From Rhodospirillales bacterium (GTDB taxonomy: Bacteria; Pseudomonadota; Alphaproteobacteria; Rhodospirillales; UBA2165): a stretch of DNA of 46,652 nt. Shown here in pieces: positions 40,567 to 46,652 of this stretch. The notes beneath the pieces are model-generated. The model was not told the origin of the DNA, did no database searches, and saw only the letters and a list, made by a program, of their open reading frames with translations. Position 1 is the stretch's first letter. Every line of letters begins with the position of its first letter. A program made the translations under genes and the position numbers. Location of the stretch: the NCBI GenBank assembly GCA_022823235.1, contig JAJDXO010000023.1:1-46652 (forward strand), written 5' to 3'.

Positions 40567-41661
40567 CTAATTGTGGACGGACCTCAGGGCGAATTCCCGG
40601 CCGTTCGGGCCGCGCGCGCCGGCCAGGTGCTGAATCGGGTTAACCGCCTGTTTTCCCTTGCGGATTTCGAAATGAAGCTGCGGCGAAACCACATTGCCCG
40701 TATGGCCCACCCGGGCGATCACCTGCCCCTTGTTGACCTTGTCCCCGCGCTGCACCAGCAGTTTCTCGGCGTGCGCATAGGCGGTGATCCAGCCGCCCGA
40801 ATGACGGATCAGCAATAGATTGCCGTAACCCCGAATTTCATTCCCGGCATAGGCCACGACGCCGTTCTCCGCCGCCTTGACCGCGGCCCCCCTGGGCGCC
40901 GCGATATTGATCCCGTCGTTGTGCAGCCCGCCCCCCTTGGGCCCGAAGGAGGACAGGACCTTGCCCCGCACCGGCCAGCTGAACCCGCCCCCCTTTTTGC
41001 GGGGCGGCGGCGGGACGCGGACGATCCGTTTTGCCGGGTTCTTGGGCTTCACCCCCGGCTTCGGGCCGGCCTCGGGCGGCGCCGGACGGGACGCGGCCTG
41101 AGGCGGTGACTTGCGTGAAGTTTGAGGTGGGGACTTGCGTGGCGTTTGGGGCGGCGACTGTCGCGAGGTTTGAGGTGGGGATTTGCGCGGGGCTGGCCGC
41201 GCCGCGGCAAAAACCGGGCTGGTGGTATCCGGCAGGCGCAGGGTTTGTCCGGGCAGGATGCGGTAGGGCGGAACAATCCGGTTGATCCGCGCCAGGCTGG
41301 AAACGTCGACGCCGTAGGCCCGGGAAATATCGTAGAGGGTGTCGCCGGCCCGCACCACGTGCTCCCGCGGGGCGGGCAGCACCAGCCGCTGGCCGGGTCT
41401 CAGCCTGTAGGGCGGGCGGACATTGTTGGCCAGGATCAGGCCGCGGAGGGATACTTTGTGCCGGCGGGACAGCGAATAGAGCGAATCACCCCGTTTGACG
41501 ATCACCATGCCGCCGGTGCGCTTCTGGGGCACTTGGCGGATGGCGCCGCGCGAGGCGGTATTGGGCGGATTGGACAGCCCCGGCCCGGACGACGGCGGCC
41601 ATTGCAGGTTGCCGCAGGCGGCGAGGCCCAGTAGCAGTATGATCGCACATAACCGCGTCAT
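40567..41661 (-). CDS. nlpD: LysM-LytM (M23) lipoprotein, NlpD-type amidase activator
   Basis: 364 residues. Signal with lipobox LGLAACG (Cys near residue 17), so an outer-membrane lipoprotein is likely. Two LysM domains follow (VIVKRGDSLYSLSRR and HVVRAGDTLYDISRA). Then comes a low-complexity stretch of four eight-residue repeats of the type RKSPPQTS, encoded by near-identical 24-base units around 41100-41200. The C-terminal M23 domain has HNDGINIAAP and PQLHFEIR, where active enzymes have H-x3-D and H-L-H. Two zinc ligands are thus lost, which fits an amidase activator. The ATG (41659-41661) lies in a REP hairpin. Confidence 0.88.
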   Translation of the reverse strand: MTRLCAIILLLGLAACGNLQWPPSSGPGLSNPPNTASRGAIRQVPQKRTGGMVIVKRGDSLYSLSRRHKVSLRGLILANNVRPPYRLRPGQRLVLPAPREHVVRAGDTLYDISRAYGVDVSSLARINRIVPPYRILPGQTLRLPDTTSPVFAAARPAPRKSPPQTSRQSPPQTPRKSPPQTSRKSPPQAASRPAPPEAGPKPGVKPKNPAKRIVRVPPPPRKKGGGFSWPVRGKVLSSFGPKGGGLHNDGINIAAPRGAAVKAAENGVVAYAGNEIRGYGNLLLIRHSGGWITAYAHAEKLLVQRGDKVNKGQVIARVGHTGNVVSPQLHFEIRKGKQAVNPIQHLAGARGPNGREFALRSVHN

Positions 41662-41685
41662 ACCCCGGCGAAGCCCGGGGTATCC
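41657..41685. repeat. REP palindrome overlapping the nlpD start
   Basis: ATACCCCGG-CGAAGC-CCGGGGTAT (41660-41683) is a perfect nine-pair hairpin preceded by GTC. On the minus strand the nlpD ATG begins in the hairpin foot, so initiation would be affected by it. Confidence 0.75.
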
Positions 41686-41687
41686 AG

Positions 41688-41789
41688 TCAGTTCAGCGTG
41701 TCGTACAGGTCGTCCCATCCGGGATTCGTACTCTCGATCAGCGTCAGCTTCTGTTTTCGCGACCAATGCCTGATGCGCTTCTCCCACCG
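41688..41789 (-). pseudogene. Relic C-terminus of a GIY-YIG nuclease
   Basis: The minus frame reads RWEKRIRHWSRKQKL, then TLIESTNPGWDDLYDTLN and TGA (41688-41690). This is the usual tail of small GIY-YIG (UvrC N-domain-like) proteins: EKxIKxW-x-R-x-x-K-x-x-LIE-x-x-NPxW-x-DLY. The catalytic N-terminal part is missing. The fragment is bounded by REP palindromes on both sides (41657-41685, 41791-41818). Confidence 0.75.
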
Positions 41790-41790
41790 G

Positions 41791-41818
41791 ATGCCCCGCG
41801 CAAAGGCGGGGCATGACG
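41791..41818. repeat. REP palindrome
   Basis: ATGCCCCGC-GCAAAG-GCGGGGCAT followed by GACG: a perfect nine-pair hairpin, 17 bases after the end of pcm and at the broken end of the GIY-YIG relic. Confidence 0.75.
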
Positions 41819-41835
41819 GTATGATTTTCCGGCCA

Positions 41836-42492
41836 TTACGCCGCCCCCTCTTCGGGGATCAGGGGCACGAATTTCACCGTCCGGATTTCCTCGGTCTCGA
41901 ATCCCTCGGCGATGCGGGTGACCCGGACGATGGCCTGGTTCTCGATATCGCTGGCGACGGGGACCAGCATGACGCCCCCCTCGCGCAGTTGCCCGGCGAG
42001 GACCGGCGGTATGTCGGCGGCGGCGGCGGTTACGATGATGCGGTCGAAGGGCGCCTGTTCGGGCCAGCCCAAAGTGCCGTCGCCGATCTGCGTGGTGACG
42101 TTGCGGACCCGCAACTCTTCCAGCCGCGCCTCCGCCTCTTCCATCAGCGGCCCGTGGCGCTCGATGGTGTAGACCCGCCGCGCGAGCCTCGAGAGCACCG
42201 CCGTCTGGTAGCCCGATCCGGTGCCCACTTCCAGGACCTTGTGCCGGTCGGTAAGCCGCAGCGCCTCGGTCATGATGCCGACGATGCCGGGCTGGCTCAG
42301 GGTCTGATGATGGCCGATGGGCAGGGTCACGTCGTCATAGGCCTGGTCGAGGAAGAACTCGGGCACGAACATTTCCCGCGGGATCTGCTCCATCACCGAA
42401 ACCACGGCGGTGTCCGTGACCCCGGCGGCCCGCAGCGTCAGGATCAGCCGGGCCTTGCTGTAAGCGGCGGGATCGGAAACGGGCATATCCAT
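41836..42492 (-). CDS. pcm: Protein-L-isoaspartate O-methyltransferase
   Basis: 218 residues. VLEVGTGSGYQTAVLSRLA (about 82-100) is the SAM-binding motif I with the PCMT signature. REMFVPEFFLDQAYDDVTLPIG and GHHQTLSQPGIVGIMTEAL are the substrate-site blocks, and PFDRIIVTAAA is post-motif II. It methylates isoaspartyl residues in aged proteins. The ATG at 42490-42492 lies two bases after the surE stop. Confidence 0.95.
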   Translation of the reverse strand: MDMPVSDPAAYSKARLILTLRAAGVTDTAVVSVMEQIPREMFVPEFFLDQAYDDVTLPIGHHQTLSQPGIVGIMTEALRLTDRHKVLEVGTGSGYQTAVLSRLARRVYTIERHGPLMEEAEARLEELRVRNVTTQIGDGTLGWPEQAPFDRIIVTAAAADIPPVLAGQLREGGVMLVPVASDIENQAIVRVTRIAEGFETEEIRTVKFVPLIPEEGAA

Positions 42493-42494
42493 GC

Positions 42495-43301
42495 TCAGCG
42501 TCCTTTCTGTAGCTTCGCCCTGAGCGCATTCATGGTCGGGCGGTGGGTCAGGTCGATGGAGAGGGGCGTCACCGACACCATTCTGCGCTGAATGGCGTCC
42601 AGGTCGGTGCCCCGGGCGTATCGGGGCGAACTCTGCTGCGCGCCGATCCAGTAATAGGGTTCGCCCCTGGGGTCGGCGCTTTCGATCACGTGATCGCCGA
42701 TCTTGCGGCGGCCCTCGCGGGTGATTTCGATGCCCTTGACCTCGTTCGCCGGGCCATCCGGGAAGTTGACGTTCATCAGCACGTCCCGGGGCCAGTCGAT
42801 GGTGACGGCCTTTTTGATCACCCGGGCCGCGTATTTCTCCGCCACCGCCCAGTCGGGTTTGGAGTCCAGGCCCCAACCGTCCTCGGTGACGTATTGGGAC
42901 AGGGCGATGGCCGGGATTTGGAACAGGGTCGCCTCCATGGCCGCGGCGATGGTCCCCGAATAGGTCATGTCCTCGCCCACGTTTTCGCCCCGGTTGATCC
43001 CGGACAGCACCAGGTCGGGCCGCTTGTCCTTCATGATCTGGTTGACCGCCAGCAGGACGCAGTCGGTGGGCGTGCCGTCGACGGCGAACGTGCGCGGCGC
43101 AACCTTGCGGACGCGGAGCGGGCGCCGGAGGGTCAGGGAATGACCGGTGCCGCTCTGTTCGGTCTCGGGCGCCACCACCCATACCTCGCCGGCGATCTTT
43201 TTGGCGATGGCCACGAGACGCCTCAATCCCTCGGCGCCGATGCCGTCGTCGTTGGAGATCAGCACCCGGGCCTTCTTGAGATTAAGCGGCGCTTTAAGCA
43301 T
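42495..43301 (-). CDS. surE: 5'/3'-nucleotidase SurE
   Basis: 268 residues. [14 protein letters not shown] carries the metal-binding DD pair. [30 protein letters not shown] and [21 protein letters not shown] (metal-binding Asn) complete the active site. It dephosphorylates nucleoside monophosphates. The ATG at 43299-43301 overlaps the serS end by eight bases (ATGCTTAA); the TTG nine bases further upstream is less likely. Confidence 0.96.
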   Translation of the reverse strand: MLKAPLNLKKARVLISNDDGIGAEGLRRLVAIAKKIAGEVWVVAPETEQSGTGHSLTLRRPLRVRKVAPRTFAVDGTPTDCVLLAVNQIMKDKRPDLVLSGINRGENVGEDMTYSGTIAAAMEATLFQIPAIALSQYVTEDGWGLDSKPDWAVAEKYAARVIKKAVTIDWPRDVLMNVNFPDGPANEVKGIEITREGRRKIGDHVIESADPRGEPYYWIGAQQSSPRYARGTDLDAIQRRMVSVTPLSIDLTHRPTMNALRAKLQKGR

Positions 43302-44571
43302 CGGGCGCAAGGACCTCCCGGCCGTTCATGTAGGGGTGGAGGGCCTGCGGCAGGACGATGGAGCCGTCCTCCTGCTGGCCGTTTTCCATCACCGCGATCA
43401 GGGTCCGCCCGACGGCGAGCCCGGAGCCGTTAAGGGTATGGACGAACCGGGTACCTTTACCTTCCAATGGCCGGTAGCGGGCCTTCATCCGCCGGGCCTG
43501 GAAATCGCCGCAATTGGAGCAGGACGAGATTTCCCGGTAGCGCCCCTGCCCCGGCAGCCAGACCTCGATGTCGTAGGTCTTGCGGGCCGAAAAGCCGGTG
43601 TCGCCGGAACACAGCACCATGGTGCGGTAGGGAAGCTCCAGCCGCCGGAGGATGGCCTCGGCGCATTCGGTCATGCGCTCGTGCTCCTCCGCCGAATTGT
43701 CGGGATGGGCGATGCTCACCAGTTCCACCTTGGTGAACTGGTGCTGGCGGATCATGCCCTTGGTGTCCTTGCCCGACGCGCCGGCCTCGGAGCGGAAGCA
43801 CGGCGTCCGGGCCGTGTAGCGGAGCGGCAGGTCGCCCTCGTCGAGGATTTCGTCCGCCGCCATATTGGTGAGCGGGACCTCGGCGGTGGAGATCATCCAC
43901 CGGCCCTCATCGGTCTTGAACAAATCATCGCTGAACTTCGGCAATTGCCCGGTGCCGTAGAGGGCGCGGTCCCGCACCAGCAGCGGCGGCGAAACCTCCG
44001 TATAGCCGAACTCGCCCGTCTGGATATCGAGCATGAAGTCGCCGATGGCCCGCTCGAGCCGCGCCAGCGCGCCGGTCAGGATCACGAACCGGGCGCCCGA
44101 CATCCCGGCGGCCCGCTCGAAATCCATCAGCCCCAGCGCTTCGCCGAGATCGTCGTGCTCCTTGGGCTCGAAATCGAAATCGCGGGGATCACCCCAGGTG
44201 CGGAGTTCCCGGTTGTCGTCCTCGTCGGCGCCGTCCGGCACGTCGTCATCCAAGATATTGGGGATGCCCGACAACAGCGCGTCCACCTCGTCGCCCGCCT
44301 CCTTGGCGGCGGCCTCGGCGGCGGCCTGCGCATCCTTGCCGGCGGCGACCTGGTCCATCAGGTCCTGGGCGTCTTCGCCCTTCGACTTCGCCTGGCCGAT
44401 CCGCTTCGACAGTTCGTTGCGCCGGGTCTGCAGCTCCTGAGCCTCGGTCTGGGCCTCGCGGCGCCCGGCGTCGATCCCGATCACCTGCTGCGCGCAAGGC
44501 TTCACGCCGCGCCGCGCCATGGCGGCGTCGAAGGCCCCGGGATCGTCCCTGATCCGTCTGATATCGTGCAT
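43294..44571 (-). CDS. serS: Serine--tRNA ligase
   Basis: 425 residues. The N-terminal coiled coil (about 28-100) carries the tRNA-binding arm. Class II motif 2 is [20 protein letters not shown] and motif 3 is [32 protein letters not shown] is the serine-site block. The ATG at 44569-44571 has GGGGAGAG upstream; an open extension to the left is antisense-like and lacks similarity. Confidence 0.98.
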   Translation of the reverse strand: MHDIRRIRDDPGAFDAAMARRGVKPCAQQVIGIDAGRREAQTEAQELQTRRNELSKRIGQAKSKGEDAQDLMDQVAAGKDAQAAAEAAAKEAGDEVDALLSGIPNILDDDVPDGADEDDNRELRTWGDPRDFDFEPKEHDDLGEALGLMDFERAAGMSGARFVILTGALARLERAIGDFMLDIQTGEFGYTEVSPPLLVRDRALYGTGQLPKFSDDLFKTDEGRWMISTAEVPLTNMAADEILDEGDLPLRYTARTPCFRSEAGASGKDTKGMIRQHQFTKVELVSIAHPDNSAEEHERMTECAEAILRRLELPYRTMVLCSGDTGFSARKTYDIEVWLPGQGRYREISSCSNCGDFQARRMKARYRPLEGKGTRFVHTLNGSGLAVGRTLIAVMENGQQEDGSIVLPQALHPYMNGREVLAPDA

Positions 44572-44736
44572 CGTCTCTCCCCATCCGGGCCGGCGCCCGG
44601 TGAACCGAAGATGGGCGGACCTTCCAATGCGCCCAAAAAACCCGCGGGGTTTATAGGCGCGCCAAAAGCCCCGGGCAACACGCCCGCGTGCGCGCCCCGG
44701 GCCGAATCTCAAAGGAATCTGATGCCGGAAAAGGGT

Positions 44737-45570
44737 TTAGGTGAGGTTAAAGTCCGTCTCTTCGGGGAAGTCGTCCTCTTCGTCCTTGCCCGCCAGTTTG
44801 GCCTTGGCGGCCTTGGATTTCTCGACCATGCGGACCGACACGATGGACGCCTCGTAGAGGATGATGATCGGGATGGCGAGGCCGATCTGGCTGATCAGGT
44901 CGGGGGGCGTCAGGATGGCGGCGGCGATGAACACCATCACCAGCGCGTATTTGCGCTTCGCCGCGAGGCCCCGCGACGTGGCCAGCCCGGCGTGCGCCAT
45001 GAGGGTCAGCAGGATGGGCAGCTGGAAGGAAATCCCGAAGGCGAAGATCAGCCGCATCACCAGGGACAGGTATTCGTTGACCTTGGCCTCCAGCTGGATG
45101 GCGAGGCCGCCGGCGATATCGGCGGTCTCGAAGGAGATGAAGAATTTCCACGCCAGGGGAAAGATGAAGTAGTAGACCAGCGCGCCCCCGATGAAGAACA
45201 GGATCGGCGACAGGATGAGATAGGGCAGCAGCGCCTTCTTCTCTTCCCGGTAGAGGCCGGGGGCCACGAACCGCCAGAACTGATTGGCGATGAACGGAAA
45301 GGCGATGAACAGGGCGGCGAAGAACGCCACCTTGATGTAGGTGAAGAACGCCTCGTGGAGCGCCGTATAGATCAGGCGCCGGTTGCCGCCCTCCTGGTCC
45401 GCCAGGATGTCGGCCAGAGGCTGCACGAGAAATCCGTAAATTTCCTCGGCGAAGAAGTAGGTCGCCAGGAAGACCGCGAACAGGGCCGCCACCGAATACA
45501 TCAGCCGGTTGCGGAGCTCCACGATGTGGTCCATCAGGGGCATGCGGCTGGAAGCGACGGTCCGCGCCAT
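44737..45570 (-). CDS. tatC: Sec-independent translocase subunit TatC
   Basis: 277 residues, six membrane segments. MPLMDHIVELRNRLMYSV is the conserved cytosolic start with the signal-peptide-binding Glu. FAEEIYGFLVQPL, FSYIKVAFF-type and FAFGISFQLPILLTLM segments follow. It forms the twin-arginine receptor with TatB. The ATG shares one base with the tatB stop (TGATG). The acidic tail (DEEDDFPEETDFNLT) is longer than in E. coli. The 165 bases between it and serS hold nothing recognisable. Confidence 0.97.
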   Translation of the reverse strand: MARTVASSRMPLMDHIVELRNRLMYSVAALFAVFLATYFFAEEIYGFLVQPLADILADQEGGNRRLIYTALHEAFFTYIKVAFFAALFIAFPFIANQFWRFVAPGLYREEKKALLPYLILSPILFFIGGALVYYFIFPLAWKFFISFETADIAGGLAIQLEAKVNEYLSLVMRLIFAFGISFQLPILLTLMAHAGLATSRGLAAKRKYALVMVFIAAAILTPPDLISQIGLAIPIIILYEASIVSVRMVEKSKAAKAKLAGKDEEDDFPEETDFNLT

Positions 45571-46028
45571 CAGCCCGCCTCTCTCTTTTCGGGCTCGGGT
45601 TCAGGCTGCTCGTCCGGCTCGGTCTCCGGTCCGGCGACGGGTTCGAAATCGTCCATGGCCGAGGCCGCTTCCTCGTCCATGGCGGCTTCGGCCTTGGCCA
45701 GCGCCTCGCCGTCCTCCGCCCAGTCGGCGTTCATGTCCCGGACGTCGTCCTCAATGGTCTGTTTGATCTCGCCCCTGGGGTCGATGGTGTTTTCCACGTA
45801 GCCCTCGATGTCGGCGTTGGACGCGGCGTCGATCTGCTTCTTGACCTCGTCGAGCTCGGTCTCGCGGATCATGTCGTCCACATGGCGGCGGAACTCGCTG
45901 GTCATCGCCTTCGCCTTGCCCACGTACTCGCCGAGAGTGCGGAGCACGCGCGGCAAATCCTTCGGGCCGATCACGATGATGGCCACGACGGCGATAATTG
46001 CGATCTCGGTCCAACCGATATCGAACAT
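45570..46028 (-). CDS. tatB: Sec-independent translocase subunit TatB
   Basis: 152 residues. MFDIGWTEIAIIAVVAIIVIGPKDLP is the membrane helix and hinge. An amphipathic helix (VLRTLGEYVGKAKAMTSEFR) follows, then a long acidic Pro/Glu-rich tail. It works with TatC in substrate recognition. AGGTGA precedes the ATG. Confidence 0.96.
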   Translation of the reverse strand: MFDIGWTEIAIIAVVAIIVIGPKDLPRVLRTLGEYVGKAKAMTSEFRRHVDDMIRETELDEVKKQIDAASNADIEGYVENTIDPRGEIKQTIEDDVRDMNADWAEDGEALAKAEAAMDEEAASAMDDFEPVAGPETEPDEQPEPEPEKREAG

Positions 46029-46093
46029 GGCTCACCTAAGGGTTCGGGCGAACGGGCCGACGATCCCCCTCCCGGTCGGGACCGCCCCCGGGC

Positions 46094-46363
46094 TCAGGTC
46101 TTCGCCGCGTCTTCCTTTTTCTCGGACGTACTCTCGGAGGCCTCGACGGCGGCGGCCTGCGCCTCGACCGGCCGGGCCTCGGGCACATCCGCGGCGTTCC
46201 TGTCGGCGCCGGAACCGGCGCCGGTCACCTCGTCCTGCATGCCGGCCTTGAAGTTCTTCACGCCCTTGGCGACATCGCCCATCACCCGCGGCAGCTTACC
46301 GGCGCCGAAAATGATCAGGACGATCACCAATATCAGGACGACCTGCCAGATACCGATTCCCAT
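46094..46363 (-). CDS. tatA: Sec-independent translocase subunit TatA
   Basis: 89 residues. [20 protein letters not shown] is the membrane helix, then the [20 protein letters not shown] hinge and amphipathic helix, then a variable acidic tail. It forms the Tat pore. AGGAG precedes the ATG. It is the first gene of the tatABC-serS-surE-pcm-nlpD row; 65 bases separate it from tatB. Confidence 0.96.
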   Translation of the reverse strand: MGIGIWQVVLILVIVLIIFGAGKLPRVMGDVAKGVKNFKAGMQDEVTGAGSGADRNAADVPEARPVEAQAAAVEASESTSEKKEDAAKT

Positions 46364-46460
46364 CGATATGTCTCCTCGCTTGGCAATCTATGTTGCGGCG
46401 CATAATGGCAGAAGGCCCGTCGCCCCGCAAACAAAGCCGGAAACCGCCCTGGGGTGTGGC

Positions 46461-46537
46461 CTCGATCAAGCCGCCATAGGAGTGTTGCGGCGATGGGGAC
46501 GGCGCGGCACAAAATCCCCTCTCCCCTGGCGGGAGAG
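46461..46537. repeat. Dispersed repeat module, copy 4, with GC hairpin
   Basis: CTCGATCAAGCCGCCATAGG and then AGTGTTGCGGCGATG, followed by GGCGCGG and a CCCTCTCCCC/GGGAGAG hairpin. Same order as at 40339-40416. It lies in the 195-base gap between tatA and the IS110-type end. Confidence 0.7.
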
Positions 46538-46558
46538 CAACTGTGTTCGGCGTTTTTT

Positions 46559-46652
46559 TCATGTGGCTGTTTGCCAGGGTTGATTGTCCCGGACCATGGC
46601 GTTGAGGATGACGATGAGTTTTCGCATGCAGGCGGTGGTGGCGACCTTTGGC
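46559..46652 (-). CDS. IS110-type transposase, C-terminal end (cut by window edge)
   Basis: From the right edge the minus frame reads PKVATTACMRKLIVILNAMV, then RDNQPWQTAT and TGA at 46559-46561. This matches the C-terminus of the IS110/IS116/IS902 (DEDD-type) transposases, whose last residues run CMRKLL-x-ILNAM. Only 30 residues are in the window. A relic of the same 3' end is at 5146-5202. Confidence 0.8.
   Translation of the reverse strand, partial: PKVATTACMRKLIVILNAMVRDNQPWQTAT

Noticed and set aside
41090-41200. CRISPR-like array
   Set aside because: The repeats are in-frame 24-bp coding repeats of nlpD without spacers.

Overview
The window comes from a GC-rich alphaproteobacterium, probably of the Rhodospirillales type. 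This is inferred from the preserved tatABC-serS-surE-pcm-nlpD-DUF815 and yajC-secD-secF-Mth938 gene order, an alphaproteobacterial LexA box (GTTC-N7-GTTC), TrmFO, HpnE-like and NDUFAF6-like proteins, and many short REP-type palindromes. Both ends of the window cut transposase genes: an IS4-type C-terminus at the left and an IS110-type C-terminus at the right.

1-7.1 kb. After the transposase end, ssb, a SirB1-like protein and an alpha/beta hydrolase are read leftward. An SOS box lies between ssb and a GFA-type zinc protein. Next is a leftward three-gene operon. Its first gene is a deiodinase-like selenoprotein with an in-frame UGA, which ordinary gene calling splits into two ORFs. A small membrane protein and a DUF488 protein follow. 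An MFS exporter and a RidA-family protein end tail to tail on a shared TTAA.

7.1-24.2 kb. uvrA; a luciferase-like flavin monooxygenase; a CYTH-CHAD protein; a 277-bp MITE-like repeat; a second RidA protein; two tandem secreted paralogues of unknown function; an MFS transporter with a coupled membrane protein; a DprE1-like flavoprotein with a YdhR-like protein; trmFO; a secreted ankyrin protein; and a divergent pair made of an NDUFAF6-like protein and an HpnE-like flavoprotein.

24.2-29.0 kb. A 32-residue membrane peptide and a PuuD-type urate oxidase N-domain protein end at a strong terminator. Two tandem, diverged TRAP fused-permease paralogues follow; they were duplicated together with their leader.

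29.1-35.2 kb, all leftward: yajC-secD-secF, an Mth938 (NDUFAF3-like) protein, an FAD aromatic hydroxylase and a MetE-C-like methyltransferase.

35.25-39.43 kb. A visibly AT-richer island sits between yajC and its usual divergent neighbour DUF815. It is flanked by 79-bp direct repeats (77 of 79 identical by eye) that look like a duplicated copy of the old yajC/DUF815 promoter region. It holds a GHKL (MORC/MutL-like) ATPase coupled to a Rossmann-fold methyltransferase-like protein, and, divergently, a C5-cytosine DNA methyltransferase coupled to a Vsr endonuclease. This is the strongest candidate for an unusual defence or modification system in the window.

39.4-46.6 kb. The DUF815 ATPase, then leftward tatA-tatB-tatC-serS-surE-pcm-nlpD. 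REP palindromes and a relic GIY-YIG nuclease tail are inserted at the nlpD start. No tRNA, rRNA or CRISPR array was seen.
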